Positions 8,172 to 17,011 of a stretch of 64,000 nucleotides of DNA are shown here, piece after piece. Source of the stretch: Corynebacterium liangguodongii (GTDB lineage: Bacteria; Actinomycetota; Actinomycetes; Mycobacteriales; Mycobacteriaceae); contig NZ_CP026948.1 in NCBI RefSeq assembly GCF_003070865.1, positions 372,001 to 436,000 on the forward strand. The letters are read 5' to 3'. The notes below the pieces were generated by a model. It saw only the letters and a list, made by a program, of their open reading frames with translations. It was not told the origin of the DNA and did no database searches. The translations under genes and the position numbers were made by a program. Numbering within the stretch: the stretch's first letter is position 1; the number at the start of each line of letters is the position of its first letter.

Positions 8172-8984
8172 GTGGTGGACGGAACATCGGCACCGACGGA
8201 GGTGCAGCTGTGTGCGGAAATGATCTGCGCAGGCTACGGGGGTGGGCCCGAGATTTTGCACGGGGTCACAGTTCACGCTGAGCCGGGGCAGGTGACCACG
8301 CTTGTCGGCCCGAATGGTTGCGGAAAGTCGACTCTACTGAAAACGATGTCTCGGCTTCTTCCCCCGCGCTCCGGGGCGGTCCACGTCGGCGAGGTAGATG
8401 TGCACGCTCTTCCGCCCCGTCGAGCGGCGAGGCTTGTCGCGGTATTGCCGCAGCAGCCGACCGCGCCGGAAGGCCTGCTTGTCGGGGAGCTTGTCTCCCG
8501 CGGCCGACACCCTCACCAGGGCAGGTTCCGCGGCCCCTCAGCGCGAGACCGTCAGTCCGTGGAGCGCGCCTGCGAGGAGACCGGGATTACTGGCTTGATT
8601 GAGCGCGATATTTGCGAGCTATCAGGCGGACAACGACAGCGCGTGTGGCTTGCTATGGCGCTTGCCCAGGACACCCCGGTGCTGCTGCTTGACGAACCCA
8701 CTACATTCCTTGACCCCGCTCACGCCGTGGCAATGCTCGACCTCGTCCGCCGGCAGGCGCGCGCGGGAAAGACAGTGGTAATGGTGCTGCACGACCTCAA
8801 CCTGGCAGGGCAGTTTTCTGACACCGTCGTAGTGATGCGGGACGGCCGGGTTATTGCACGCGGCGCCCCGCGGCGGGCACTGACCGAAGCGGTGTTGGCC
8901 GAGGCATACAGGTTGAGAGCGGACGTGTGGGAAGACCCCGTCAGTCAGGCTCCGCTTATCGTCCCGCGCGAGCCGCTGGGTTAG
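8172..8984 (+). CDS. siderophore ABC importer, ATP-binding protein
   Basis: FepC/CiuD-like ATPase, 270 aa. Walker A GPNGCGKST is at 46-54, the Q-loop near PQQPTAPEG (93-100), signature LSGGQ at 150-154, and Walker B VLLLDEP at 170-176, followed by TTFLDPAHAV and the H-loop VLHDLNLA. The start is GTG 8172 after GGGAAAGGGG. It lies 25 bp after permease 2 and powers import of the ferric siderophore. Its 3' end overlaps by 29 bp the end of the convergent synthetase remnant. Intact. Confidence 0.93.
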   Translation: MVDGTSAPTEVQLCAEMICAGYGGGPEILHGVTVHAEPGQVTTLVGPNGCGKSTLLKTMSRLLPPRSGAVHVGEVDVHALPPRRAARLVAVLPQQPTAPEGLLVGELVSRGRHPHQGRFRGPSARDRQSVERACEETGITGLIERDICELSGGQRQRVWLAMALAQDTPVLLLDEPTTFLDPAHAVAMLDLVRRQARAGKTVVMVLHDLNLAGQFSDTVVVMRDGRVIARGAPRRALTEAVLAEAYRLRADVWEDPVSQAPLIVPREPLG

Positions 8985-9511
8985 CAATCCGCCCGGCGTA
9001 GAGTAGGGAGGCGTTTTGGTCTCCGAGGTTGACCATCGCCTCGGGGTTTCGCAACTGCAGTCGGTTGAGGCAGGAGTGGCGGAATGTGTCCGCCAGCAAG
9101 GGGAGATCGCGCCCGGAATCGGGGTAATCGATCCAGTAGCTTTCGACGCAGTCGCGCACTGTTGCCCAGAACTCCCCATCCCCTATAACGCCGGCGTCGG
9201 AAAGCAGCGCCCCAAGGTGGCGCAGGACTCCGTCGAAGATATCAGTGTGGATCGATAACGCCCGCTGCTCGTCGTCGTAATCACCCATCCAACCTTTTCC
9301 GGGTGGGCTACTTTTCAAAGAGCGCTGACAAAATTCGCCGGTGGACCAACTCGACATCGGCTCCAAGTGTTCGGGTATCCGGTAATAAAGAATTCCGGCT
9401 GATTCGTACCACCGCGGATCCTCCGCAGGCACGCCGCCCCCTCGGGTATCCCGGGAGACCGCTGCGTCCTCCAAGGACACGGCGGATACAGTAAACTACC
9501 TGTTTCTGCAT
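8956..9511 (-). pseudogene. gutted NIS siderophore synthetase (IucA/IucC family) remnant
   Basis: Two pieces of a decayed gene. The C-terminal piece (about 9300 down to 8956) reads DYDDEQRALSIHTDIFDGVLRHLGALL and ends NPEAMVNLGDQNASLLYAGRIANP, which resembles the C-terminal FhuF-like region of IucA/IucC synthetases. The N-terminal piece, in another frame, starts at ATG 9511 after GGAAGGAAAGG and contains DVELVHRRILSALFEK, plausible for the family N-terminus, then stops at 9308. Complete synthetases are about 550-620 aa, so roughly 400 central codons including the ATP/citrate-binding core are missing. It follows the exporter gene by 40 bp, the position of ciuE in C. diphtheriae. No functional enzyme can be made. 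Family assignment is moderately sure. Confidence 0.6.
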
Positions 9512-9550
9512 ACCATGGGGCCTTTCCTTCCTGATTGGGCCTGATTGGGC

Positions 9551-11032
9551 CTAATCGGGTAGTGCCGTCCCCGCTGAGCGGGGCACCAGGTAGACGAAAG
9601 ACAGCGCCACGAGTGCCATAAGAAGCGTTGCTCCGAGGCCGAGCATTCCGGCCTCGCGGACCGCGAGGTTGTCGTCCGGGACTGGAAAAGGCACCATCGT
9701 GCTTAAGAAGCTCACACCATTGTGGGAGACAGCGACGTAGATCGAGGCAGGGATGGCCGCGCCGAATGCGGCACCGAGAGAGGACGCCATCTTGTACAAC
9801 CCCGAGCCAGCGCCGGCCTTTTCGGTGGGAAGCGCGGCGAGCGCCGTATCTGTAGACGGGGTGGCGTAGAAAGCGAGTCCGAGCCCGTAGAGGCAGTAGG
9901 AGATCGCGGTTAGTACCACGTATGTTCTGGTCGGCAGAGGTGTGAGCATGAGTAGCGCGATGGAGGCGATCACGATTAGCGTGCCCCAGACCATCGGCTG
10001 CCGTGCTCCAAAGCGTTGCAGTAGCCTCTCTCCGAGGCGGATGAACGCGAGGATAAATACGGCATAGCCGATGGTGAGGTATCCGGCCTGGGCGGTGGTC
10101 CACCCGGCGCTGTCCTGGATTACCCACATGGATACCGGGATCAGTCCGGCAGTCGCGTTGATAAGCAGGTTAGAAAGGGTTGCTCCGGCGAACACCCGGT
10201 TCCTAAATACGCTGAAATCAACCAGGGGCCTCGGTGTGGCGCGCTCGACCCGGATGAACACCGCCAGGGAAATGACGGATGCGCCCAGGAGTAATAGCGT
10301 CGGCCAGCTTCTCCAACCTAACGCCGGACCTTGGGTGACTACGAGGAGTAACCCGAGCACGAACACCGCCAGGGAGGCAATTCCCGGGTAGTCGATGGCG
10401 GTGCGGACGCTGCGCTCCGGGGCATCTTCGGGGACTTGGCGCAATAGCAACATCGCCGCAATTGAGACCCCGGCGGAAACCAGGAAAATGGAACGCCACC
10501 CTAGGGGCGAGGCGGCCATGAACCCACCGAAGAGTGAGGCCAGGCCGGAACCTCCCCAGGTGCCCATGGAAAAAATTGATACAGCACGCTGGCGGTTCTC
10601 GCCCTGCCAGTAGGTTTTGATCAGAGCGAGTGTGGCGGGCATGACACAGGCGGACGATAGTCCCTGGATGCTTCGGCCGGCCAGCAGCATCGCGATCCCC
10701 ACGGGGCCCGGGAAGGCAATCCCAACCATGAGTGAACCCACGATGTTGAGTACGTTGCCGGCCATTGCGAAGCGAACGCGGCCGAATCTGTCCGCCAGTC
10801 CCCCAGCCGCGACTATAAACATGCCGGCGCACAGCGCCGTTAGTGAAATCGCTGCGTTCATCAACGGAGGCGGGGCGCCAATGTCCTGGCCGATGGCAGG
10901 ACCGATGTTCAACGTCGTCTGAGCAAACAGCCAAAAAGAAATAACTGACAGTACGATCCCTAAAAGCGCGGAGTCGTTCCCATGGAAAGCCTCGGTTCGG
11001 TCGGAGGCTGCGGGTGTGTGCCGGACCTTCAC
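9551..11032 (-). CDS. MFS exporter (DHA2/14-TMS type), probable siderophore efflux
   Basis: Major facilitator of 493 aa from GTG 11032, rich in membrane segments. MFS motif A is present as GGLADRFGRVRFAMAGN, and LAGRSIQGLSSACVMPATLALI is the motif C-like stretch typical of drug:H+ antiporters. An upstream TTG (11140) would add 36 residues without membrane character. I prefer GTG 11032 because a short ORF ends in a GTGA overlap at that point, suggesting coupled translation. It is directly upstream of the synthetase remnant, so it probably exported the siderophore (CiuF-like). It may now serve another substrate or be on its way out. No DtxR box is seen upstream. Confidence 0.85.
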   Translation of the reverse strand: MKVRHTPAASDRTEAFHGNDSALLGIVLSVISFWLFAQTTLNIGPAIGQDIGAPPPLMNAAISLTALCAGMFIVAAGGLADRFGRVRFAMAGNVLNIVGSLMVGIAFPGPVGIAMLLAGRSIQGLSSACVMPATLALIKTYWQGENRQRAVSIFSMGTWGGSGLASLFGGFMAASPLGWRSIFLVSAGVSIAAMLLLRQVPEDAPERSVRTAIDYPGIASLAVFVLGLLLVVTQGPALGWRSWPTLLLLGASVISLAVFIRVERATPRPLVDFSVFRNRVFAGATLSNLLINATAGLIPVSMWVIQDSAGWTTAQAGYLTIGYAVFILAFIRLGERLLQRFGARQPMVWGTLIVIASIALLMLTPLPTRTYVVLTAISYCLYGLGLAFYATPSTDTALAALPTEKAGAGSGLYKMASSLGAAFGAAIPASIYVAVSHNGVSFLSTMVPFPVPDDNLAVREAGMLGLGATLLMALVALSFVYLVPRSAGTALPD

Positions 11033-11109
11033 GTGTGCTTCGTCCGGCCCAACGCCCGGTAAAACGGCTCGGGCGATTTTTCGGGGTGAACGTTTAACGC
11101 GATAGTCAT
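11029..11109 (-). CDS. possible 26-aa leader peptide coupled to the MFS gene
   Basis: Short ORF MTIALNVHPEKSPEPFYRAL and six more residues, from ATG 11109 to a TGA that overlaps the exporter GTG as GTGA. No family recognised. It could couple exporter translation to its own, or be the tail of a lost upstream gene. Support is only the overlap and the lack of a good ribosome site at the exporter start. Confidence 0.3.
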   Translation of the reverse strand: MTIALNVHPEKSPEPFYRALGRTKHT

Positions 11110-11485
11110 ACGTAAAGAGTGTACTGTGCGGTGCAGGCAACTACGTGGAACGGTGTAGGAATGAGGCGCCGATAGGCCGAACAAAATGCGATTTGCCTGC
11201 CGCGATAAGAGGGCTGTAAGGTAAGCCCCTGGACTTTCGGGCCGTGTTGCTGCGTGCCCGCGTGGGTCCATCCAAGTTCATCGTACATCCAACTTTGTTG
11301 CAGGCCCCCCGCCGAAATGCGGACCGGGTGCAGGGGAGGCGGCGAGCGCCCCGCGTTACTGAGCGCGGGGAGCGTCAAGTGGCCCCCGACAGACCACACG
11401 GATAACGCGACCTTTCCGCGGTACCCCCGCGGGGTCAGGTGGGTTTTCAAGGGAACCGCAACGAGAAAGGTAAACGGTCACTCTT
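11110..11485. other. intergenic region with rpsH promoter and leader
   Basis: About 375 bases without a supported gene. It separates the divergent exporter and the second ribosomal unit. A plus-strand promoter candidate is TTGCCT (11193-11198), 18 bp, TAAGGT (11217-11222). Downstream are two hairpins: CCCCGCG (11349-11355) with CGCGGGG (11364-11370), and CCGCGG repeats near 11417-11433. They may fold the leader of the rpsH operon. A GAGAAAGG ribosome site precedes rpsH. Confidence 0.4.
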
Positions 11486-11884
11486 ATGACCATGACTGAT
11501 CCAATCGCAGACATGCTGTCTCGCGTGCGCAACGCCAGTAGCGCTCATCACGAGACCGTGTCTATGCCCTCCTCGAAGTTGAAGGTCAACATCGCGGAGA
11601 TCCTCAAGCAGGAGGGCTACATCGCTAACTACACCGTTGAGGACGCGAAGGTGGGCAAGACGCTAACCCTCGACCTCAAGTACGGTCCGACCCGCGAGGC
11701 GTCCATCGCCGGCCTGCGTCGCGTGTCCAAGCCCGGTCTGCGCGTGTACGCAAAGTCGAACGACCTGCCGCAGGTTCTCGGCGGCCTTGGCGTGGCAATC
11801 ATCTCCACGTCTCAGGGCCTCCTGACCGACCGTCAGGCCCAGGAGAAAGGCGTAGGCGGAGAAGTTCTCGCCTACGTCTGGTAA
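11486..11884 (+). CDS. rpsH: 30S ribosomal protein S8
   Basis: S8, 132 aa, binds the central domain of 16S rRNA and in E. coli represses spc operon translation. Typical [15 protein letters not shown] at the N-terminus and [26 protein letters not shown] at the C-terminus. It is the first gene of rpsH-rplF-rplR-rpsE-rpmD-rplO and has its own promoter region, since the operon is broken after rplE about 9.5 kb upstream. Confidence 0.98.
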   Translation: MTMTDPIADMLSRVRNASSAHHETVSMPSSKLKVNIAEILKQEGYIANYTVEDAKVGKTLTLDLKYGPTREASIAGLRRVSKPGLRVYAKSNDLPQVLGGLGVAIISTSQGLLTDRQAQEKGVGGEVLAYVW

Positions 11885-11902
11885 AGGGAGGTTGAAAAGA
11901 CT

Positions 11903-12439
11903 ATGTCACGCGTAGGTAAAGCGCCCATCAGCATTCCGAACGGCGTGGAGACGAAGATCGACGGCCAAAACGTTGAGGTCAAGGGGCCGAAGGGTACCCT
12001 CTCGATGACCCTTCCCGAGCCGATCACCGCCTCCATCCAGGACGGCGAGATCGTCGTCGCCCGCCCGAACGACCACCGCACGAGCCGCGCTCTGCACGGC
12101 CTGTCCCGCTCCTTGGTCAACAACCTCGTTGTTGGCGTGACCGAGGGCTACAAGGTCAACATGGAGATCTTCGGCGTCGGCTACCGCGTCCAGGCCAAGG
12201 GCAAGGACCTCGAGTTCTCTCTCGGCTACTCGCACCCGATCCTCATCAAGGCCCCCGAAGGCATTACCTTTGCCGTCGACGGCAACACGAAGTTCTCCAT
12301 CGAGGGCATCGACAAGCAACAGGTTGGCCAGATCGCCGCGAACATCCGCCGACTGCGCAAGGACGATCCTTACAAGGGTAAGGGCATCCGTTACGCAGGT
12401 GAGCAGATTCGCCGCAAGGTCGGAAAGACGGGTAAGTAA
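11903..12439 (+). CDS. rplF: 50S ribosomal protein L6
   Basis: L6, 178 aa, located near the base of the L7/L12 stalk. Starts [16 protein letters not shown] and ends with the [22 protein letters not shown] family tail. GGGAGG precedes the ATG by 10 bp. 18 bp after rpsH, 3 bp before rplR. Confidence 0.98.
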   Translation: MSRVGKAPISIPNGVETKIDGQNVEVKGPKGTLSMTLPEPITASIQDGEIVVARPNDHRTSRALHGLSRSLVNNLVVGVTEGYKVNMEIFGVGYRVQAKGKDLEFSLGYSHPILIKAPEGITFAVDGNTKFSIEGIDKQQVGQIAANIRRLRKDDPYKGKGIRYAGEQIRRKVGKTGK

Positions 12440-12442
12440 ACC

Positions 12443-12847
12443 ATGAGTAACACCGCAGAGAACACGAAGCGCACCCCGGTGGGCAAGGATATCTCCACCC
12501 GCCGCCGCGAGGCTCGCGCACGCCGCCACTACCGCATCCGTAAGACCCTGCGTGGCACGCCTGAGACCCCGCGTCTCGTCGTGCACCGTTCTTCCCGCCA
12601 CATGCACGTCCAGGTCATCGACGACCTCGCCGGCCACACGCTTGTCTCCGCATCCACCATGGAAGCCGACATCCGTGCCGCCGAGGGCGACAAGAAGGAC
12701 AAGGCCGCCAAGGTCGGCGCTCTCATCGCCGAGCGCGCCAAGGCAGCCGGCATCGAGGCCGTCGTCTTCGACCGCGCCGGCTACAAGTACCACGGCCGCG
12801 TCGCGGCCCTGGCGGACGCAGCTCGTGAAGGTGGTCTGAAGTTCTAA
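12443..12847 (+). CDS. rplR: 50S ribosomal protein L18
   Basis: L18, 134 aa, binds 5S rRNA with L5 and L25. Conserved [24 protein letters not shown] block (about 25-45) and C-terminal [26 protein letters not shown]. The first 20 residues form an unconserved extension before the core. Confidence 0.98.
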   Translation: MSNTAENTKRTPVGKDISTRRREARARRHYRIRKTLRGTPETPRLVVHRSSRHMHVQVIDDLAGHTLVSASTMEADIRAAEGDKKDKAAKVGALIAERAKAAGIEAVVFDRAGYKYHGRVAALADAAREGGLKF

Positions 12848-12887
12848 TGACTGCCGCAATCATCACCATCAACGGAAGGAACGCGTA

Positions 12888-13556
12888 ATGGCCGAACGTG
12901 AACGGCGTGACGGCGGACGCTCCGCCGACAACCAGAACAACAGCAACGACGACCGCAGGGGCCGCGGTGACCGCGGCGGCCGCGGTGAGCGTGGGGGCCG
13001 TGGCCGCGACCGCGACGACCGCCGCAACCACAACGACGAGCGCGATAAGTACATCGAGCGGGTCGTCACCATCAACCGTGTTGCCAAGACCGTCAAGGGC
13101 GGTCGCAACATGTCCTTCACCGCTCTCGTGGTGGTTGGCGACGGCCAGGGTATGGTCGGCGTCGGCTACGGCAAGGCAAAGGAAGTCCCGGCCGCGATCC
13201 AAAAGGGCGCCGAAGAGGCTCGCAAGAACTTCTTCCGCGTCCCCATGATCGGCGGCACCATCCCCCACCCGGTGCAGGGAGAGGCCGCGGCGGGCGTCGT
13301 CATGCTGCGCCCGGCCGCACCCGGTACCGGTGTGATCGCCGGTGGCGCGGTGCGCCCGGTCCTCGAGTGCGCTGGCGTGCAGGACATCCTGTCGAAGTCG
13401 CTCGGTTCCGACAACGCGCTCAACGTCGTCCAGGCGACTGTCGCAGGCCTCAAGCAGCTCGTGCGCCCCGAAGAGGTCGCCGCGAAGCGTGGCAAGAGCG
13501 TCGAAGACATCGCCCCGGCTCGTATGCTGCGCGCACGCGCAGGACAGGAGGCCTAG
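12888..13556 (+). CDS. rpsE: 30S ribosomal protein S5 with RG-rich N-terminal extension
   Basis: S5, 222 aa, at the mRNA entry site, important for decoding fidelity. The core (from about residue 55, [20 protein letters not shown]) is normal. The first 50 residues are a low-complexity Asp/Arg/Gly tract with repeated GDRGG and GERGGRGRD, encoded by GC-rich near-repeats at about 12957-13025. Actinobacterial S5 proteins often carry such tails. Starts at ATG 12888 after GGAAGG. Confidence 0.98.
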   Translation: MAERERRDGGRSADNQNNSNDDRRGRGDRGGRGERGGRGRDRDDRRNHNDERDKYIERVVTINRVAKTVKGGRNMSFTALVVVGDGQGMVGVGYGKAKEVPAAIQKGAEEARKNFFRVPMIGGTIPHPVQGEAAAGVVMLRPAAPGTGVIAGGAVRPVLECAGVQDILSKSLGSDNALNVVQATVAGLKQLVRPEEVAAKRGKSVEDIAPARMLRARAGQEA

Positions 13557-13561
13557 AAACA

Positions 13562-13747
13562 ATGGCTCTGAAGATTACGCTGCACCACGGCAAGGTCGGT
13601 GAAAAGCCGGTAACCCGCGCGAACCTCGAGGCCCTCGGCCTCCGCAAGATCGGCCAGTCCGTGGTCAAGCAGGATAACGCCGCTACGCGCGGCCAAATCC
13701 TCAAGGTGCGTCACCTCGTCACCGTCGAAGAAATTGCAGGGGAGTAG
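13562..13747 (+). CDS. rpmD: 50S ribosomal protein L30
   Basis: L30, 61 aa, full length. The start is ATG 13562 (MALKITLHHGKVGEKPVTRAN), inside a longer open frame; GGAGG at 13546-13550 is the ribosome site. Shares the operon with rpsE (5 bp upstream) and rplO (7 bp downstream). Confidence 0.97.
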   Translation: MALKITLHHGKVGEKPVTRANLEALGLRKIGQSVVKQDNAATRGQILKVRHLVTVEEIAGE

Positions 13748-13754
13748 ATAAGAC

Positions 13755-14201
13755 ATGGCTGACATCATTAAGCTCCATGATCTGCGCCCGGCAAAGGGCG
13801 CGAATAAGGCCAAGACCCGCGTCGGCCGCGGTGAGGCTTCCAAGGGCAAGACCGCTGGCCGCGGCACCAAGGGCACCGGCGCTCGCAAGCAGGTTTCGGC
13901 CGCTTTCGAAGGTGGCCAGATGCCGCTGCACATGCGCCTGCCGAAGCTCAAGGGCTTCAAGAACCCGAACAAGGTCGTTTTCCAGGTGGTCAACGTCTCC
14001 GATCTGGAAAAGGCGTTCCCGCAGGGTGGCACCGTCGCCATCGACGACATCGTCGCCGCTGGCCTGGTGCGCAAGAACCAGCCTGTGAAGGTTCTTGGCA
14101 ACGGTGACCTGGGCGTCAAGCTCGACGTCACCGCCACGAAGTTCTCCAAGTCTGCCGTCGAGAAGATCGAGGCAGCCGGTGGCTCCGTCACCGAGGCGTA
14201 G
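13755..14201 (+). CDS. rplO: 50S ribosomal protein L15
   Basis: L15, 148 aa, a late-assembly protein of the large subunit. N-terminal [32 protein letters not shown] pattern and [20 protein letters not shown] are diagnostic. Last gene of the unit, followed by a clear terminator, so secY is transcribed separately. Confidence 0.98.
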   Translation: MADIIKLHDLRPAKGANKAKTRVGRGEASKGKTAGRGTKGTGARKQVSAAFEGGQMPLHMRLPKLKGFKNPNKVVFQVVNVSDLEKAFPQGGTVAIDDIVAAGLVRKNQPVKVLGNGDLGVKLDVTATKFSKSAVEKIEAAGGSVTEA

Positions 14202-14223
14202 ACGCTAGCAGCTGCGCCGCTTG

Positions 14224-14263
14224 ACGGGCCGCCCCCTTCGCGGGGGTGGCCCGTTTTGTTTTT
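14224..14263 (+). terminator. terminator after rplO
   Basis: Stem ACGGGCCGCCCCC (14224-14236), TTCG tetraloop, CGGGGGTGGCCCGT (14241-14254), then TTTTGTTTTT. A strong rho-independent terminator. Confidence 0.92.
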
Positions 14264-14371
14264 GGATCGGGGCAATTGCTCTCGGAGCCACCCTCGGAGC
14301 CGCCTTCAACGCGCACGCCGCGTCGGATTCCGGTGGGGATGAGCGCGCTACCCCCGATTCGTGGCCCGCGC

Positions 14372-14911
14372 TTACTCGGCTGAGTGCCCGAGCTCTTTTC
14401 GACGCTCCAGGGCGACGCGCAGGCGCTGCGCGCGTTGCTTTCTCTCCGCTGCTTCCAGCTCGTCGTAGATCTTCTCGTCATCGTGGCCCACCCCGATGAT
14501 GGCCCGCGTGGCCATGAACGCCGCACCGGAGAGGGGAAAGACGACCCAAAAGTACGGCCAGTGGAAGACAAATAGGCCGAGAAAGAACAGCGCCGCGGTG
14601 ATAGTACCGATGATCGCATCGGCGGTGCGCGCCTTACGTCCACGGTCAAGGACCTGGTCCAATTCCGCCTCGGCGGAGCCGACGAAAGCGGACTGCTCGG
14701 CGTAGTTGAGTGTGTTCTCCCTGGCAGCCTGCGGAAGATCGGCGAAGACGGCGTCGAGCTGGCCCCGATGCGTCGCCTGCGCGAGCGCGGCGGAGCGCTC
14801 GTCGAACTCGGTGATGTCAACGTAGCCGTTGACAAAGGCGTCGGTAAGCCTGTTAAGCGCATCAGACCTTTCTGGGTTGCCAATCCGCACGTCGCGCTCG
14901 TTCTCTGTCAT
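14372..14911 (-). CDS. DUF1707 (SHOCT-like) membrane protein
   Basis: Protein of 179 aa with an N-terminal DUF1707 domain (about 7-60: VRIGNPERSDALNRLTDAFVNGYVDITEFDER), a linker, two hydrophobic segments (about 99-132) and a charged, Arg/Glu-rich C-terminal helix. DUF1707 proteins are common, poorly characterised actinobacterial membrane proteins. A GAAAGG ribosome site precedes ATG 14911. It is the only minus-strand gene between the spc genes and secY. Function unknown. Confidence 0.85.
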   Translation of the reverse strand: MTENERDVRIGNPERSDALNRLTDAFVNGYVDITEFDERSAALAQATHRGQLDAVFADLPQAARENTLNYAEQSAFVGSAEAELDQVLDRGRKARTADAIIGTITAALFFLGLFVFHWPYFWVVFPLSGAAFMATRAIIGVGHDDEKIYDELEAAERKQRAQRLRVALERRKELGHSAE

Positions 14912-15004
14912 CGCGTGGGCCTTTCGGGGATCGAAGGAGTTGCTCGCTCCGATTATCAGGAATTACAAAGCCGACCGCAACAACAGCGGTGAAGGTCGCG
15001 CTGC

Positions 15005-15064
15005 TAGGCTGTTGTGGTCAAACTGTCTGGGATCTGCTCCGGGGGAGAGAAACACTCCCGGAGC
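15005..15064 (+). promoter_or_regulatory. secY leader with candidate -10 and hairpin
   Basis: TAGGCT at 15005-15010 is a possible -10 without a good -35. Downstream, GCTCCGGGGGAG (15036-15047) can pair with CTCCCGGAGC (15055-15064) around a short A-rich loop. There is no T-run, so it is more likely a leader fold than a terminator. A strong AGGAGG at 15119-15124 follows before the start. Confidence 0.35.
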
Positions 15065-15128
15065 CGCGCTCAGGCTGTACCTGTTCACGACCTTCCGGGG
15101 ACGCTGCGCCCGGGAGCCAGGAGGCTGT

Positions 15129-16457
15129 GTGTCCGCTATCGTCCAGGCGTTCAAGGACGCCGATCTGCGTAAGAAGATCCTCATCACCCTTGCGCTTGTC
15201 GTGCTCTACCGGGTCGGGGCCCAGATCCCCACCCCGGGTGTTGACTATGCGCTGATCAACCAGCGCCTCGAGGACATCTCTCAAGGTGATCAAGCCACGA
15301 TGTTCTCCATCATCGGCCTGTTTTCGGGCGGGGCGCTGCTGCAGCTGTCCATCTTCGCTATCGGGATCATGCCCTACATCACGGCGTCGATCATCGTCCA
15401 GCTGCTTACCGTGGTGATCCCGCGCTTCGAGGAGCTCAAGAAGGAGGGGCAGTCGGGTCAGGCGAAGATGACCCAGTACACCCGCTACCTCACTGTCGCG
15501 CTGGCCCTGCTGCAGTCCTCGGGCATCGTCGCGCTGGCGGACCGCGAGCAGCTCCTTGGCCAGGGAATGCCGGTGCTTGTGGAAGACCGCAACATCTGGA
15601 CGCTGATCATGATGATCATCGTGATGACATCGGGTGCGGTCCTTATCATGTGGCTCGGCGAGATCATCACTGAAAAGGGCGTGGGCAACGGCATGTCCCT
15701 GCTCATCTTCGCCGGCATCGCCACCCAGATCCCCACCGAGGGCGTCTTCATCCTCCAGCAGTCCGGGCCCGTGACCTTCGGCTTGGTGCTCGCCGCGCTG
15801 GTTGTGCTCGTCGTGGGCATCATCTTCGTCGAGCAGGGCCAGCGGCGCATTCCGGTGCAGTACGCCAAGCGCATGGTGGGTCGCCGCCAGTACGGCGGCA
15901 CCTCGACGTACCTGCCGCTGAAAGTCAACCAGGCCGGCGTGATCCCGGTGATCTTCGCGTCCTCGCTGATGTACGTTCCGGTGCTCATCACCCAGATCGT
16001 CACCATGAACAAGCCGACCCCGCCGGATAACTGGTGGATGCGCAACGTCATGGCCTGGCTGCAAAACCCGGGCTCGTGGCAATACATCCTCGTCTACTTC
16101 GGGCTCATCGTCTTCTTCTCCTACTTCTACGTCTCCATCCAGTACGACCCGGTGGAGCAGGCGGACAACATGAAGAAGTACGGCGGGTTCATCCCCGGCA
16201 TCCGCCCCGGCCGCCCGACCGCGCAGTACCTGGCGTTTGTGATGAACCGTCTGCTCTTCGTAGGCGCGCTCTACCTCGCGCTCATCGCCATCCTGCCGAA
16301 CCTCGCCTTCGACGCGGGCGTGAGCGGTTCCGGGCAGATGGGCATGAGCGCGTTCGGCGGCACGGCTATCCTGATTATGGTCTCCGTGGCGTTGACCACG
16401 GTGAAGCAAATCGAATCCCAACTCCTGCAATCCAACTACGAAGGACTCCTGCGATAA
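15129..16457 (+). CDS. secY: preprotein translocase subunit SecY
   Basis: SecY, 442 aa, the ten-helix core of the Sec channel. I chose GTG 15129, not the much longer open frame from 14829, because AGGAGG lies at 15119-15124 and the protein then starts [20 protein letters not shown] as in the family. Motifs: [22 protein letters not shown] (plug/TM2 region), [34 protein letters not shown] in cytoplasmic loop 4 to TM7, and [14 protein letters not shown] before TM9. Followed by adk with a one-base TAATG overlap. Confidence 0.97.
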   Translation: MSAIVQAFKDADLRKKILITLALVVLYRVGAQIPTPGVDYALINQRLEDISQGDQATMFSIIGLFSGGALLQLSIFAIGIMPYITASIIVQLLTVVIPRFEELKKEGQSGQAKMTQYTRYLTVALALLQSSGIVALADREQLLGQGMPVLVEDRNIWTLIMMIIVMTSGAVLIMWLGEIITEKGVGNGMSLLIFAGIATQIPTEGVFILQQSGPVTFGLVLAALVVLVVGIIFVEQGQRRIPVQYAKRMVGRRQYGGTSTYLPLKVNQAGVIPVIFASSLMYVPVLITQIVTMNKPTPPDNWWMRNVMAWLQNPGSWQYILVYFGLIVFFSYFYVSIQYDPVEQADNMKKYGGFIPGIRPGRPTAQYLAFVMNRLLFVGALYLALIAILPNLAFDAGVSGSGQMGMSAFGGTAILIMVSVALTTVKQIESQLLQSNYEGLLR

Positions 16458-17011
16458 TGCGACTCGTTCTACTCGGCCCTCCCGGCGCCGGCAAAGGCAC
16501 CCAGGCTGCAATCCTCTCCGAAAAGCTCGGCGTTCCCCACATCTCCACCGGCGACCTCTTCCGCGCCAACATCGGCGAGGGCACCCCGCTGGGCGTGGAG
16601 GCGAAGGAATACATCGACGCTGGCCGGTTGGTGCCCACCGAGCTGACCGCGCGCATGGTTGAGGCCCGACTCAACGAGCCGGACGCGGCGGAGGGCTTCC
16701 TACTCGATGGTTTCCCGCGCACGGTGGAGCAGGCGTCGATCCTCGAAGACCTCCTTTCCAAGCAGGGCGTGAGCCTTGATGGGGTTCTCAACTTCCAGGT
16801 CGATGAGGACGTCGTGGTCGAGCGCATGCTCGCCCGCGGGCGCGAGGACGACAACGAGGAGACGATCCGCACCCGCCTGGGCGTCTACCGCGAGGAGACC
16901 GCCCCGTTGATCGACCACTACGGGGATGCGATCATCAACATCGACGCCGTCGGCGAGGTTGATGAGGTAAACGGCCGCGCCATGGACGCCCTGAGCGCGC
17001 TGCCGCGATGA
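16457..17011 (+). CDS. adk: adenylate kinase
   Basis: Adenylate kinase, 184 aa, converts ATP + AMP to 2 ADP. P-loop [10 protein letters not shown] (7-16), AMP-binding [10 protein letters not shown] (about 30-39) and [10 protein letters not shown] (about 81-90). The LID region is the short form ([14 protein letters not shown]) without zinc-binding cysteines, as in other actinobacteria. The start overlaps the secY stop by one base; its stop overlaps the map start (ATGA). Confidence 0.97.
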   Translation: MRLVLLGPPGAGKGTQAAILSEKLGVPHISTGDLFRANIGEGTPLGVEAKEYIDAGRLVPTELTARMVEARLNEPDAAEGFLLDGFPRTVEQASILEDLLSKQGVSLDGVLNFQVDEDVVVERMLARGREDDNEETIRTRLGVYREETAPLIDHYGDAIINIDAVGEVDEVNGRAMDALSALPR

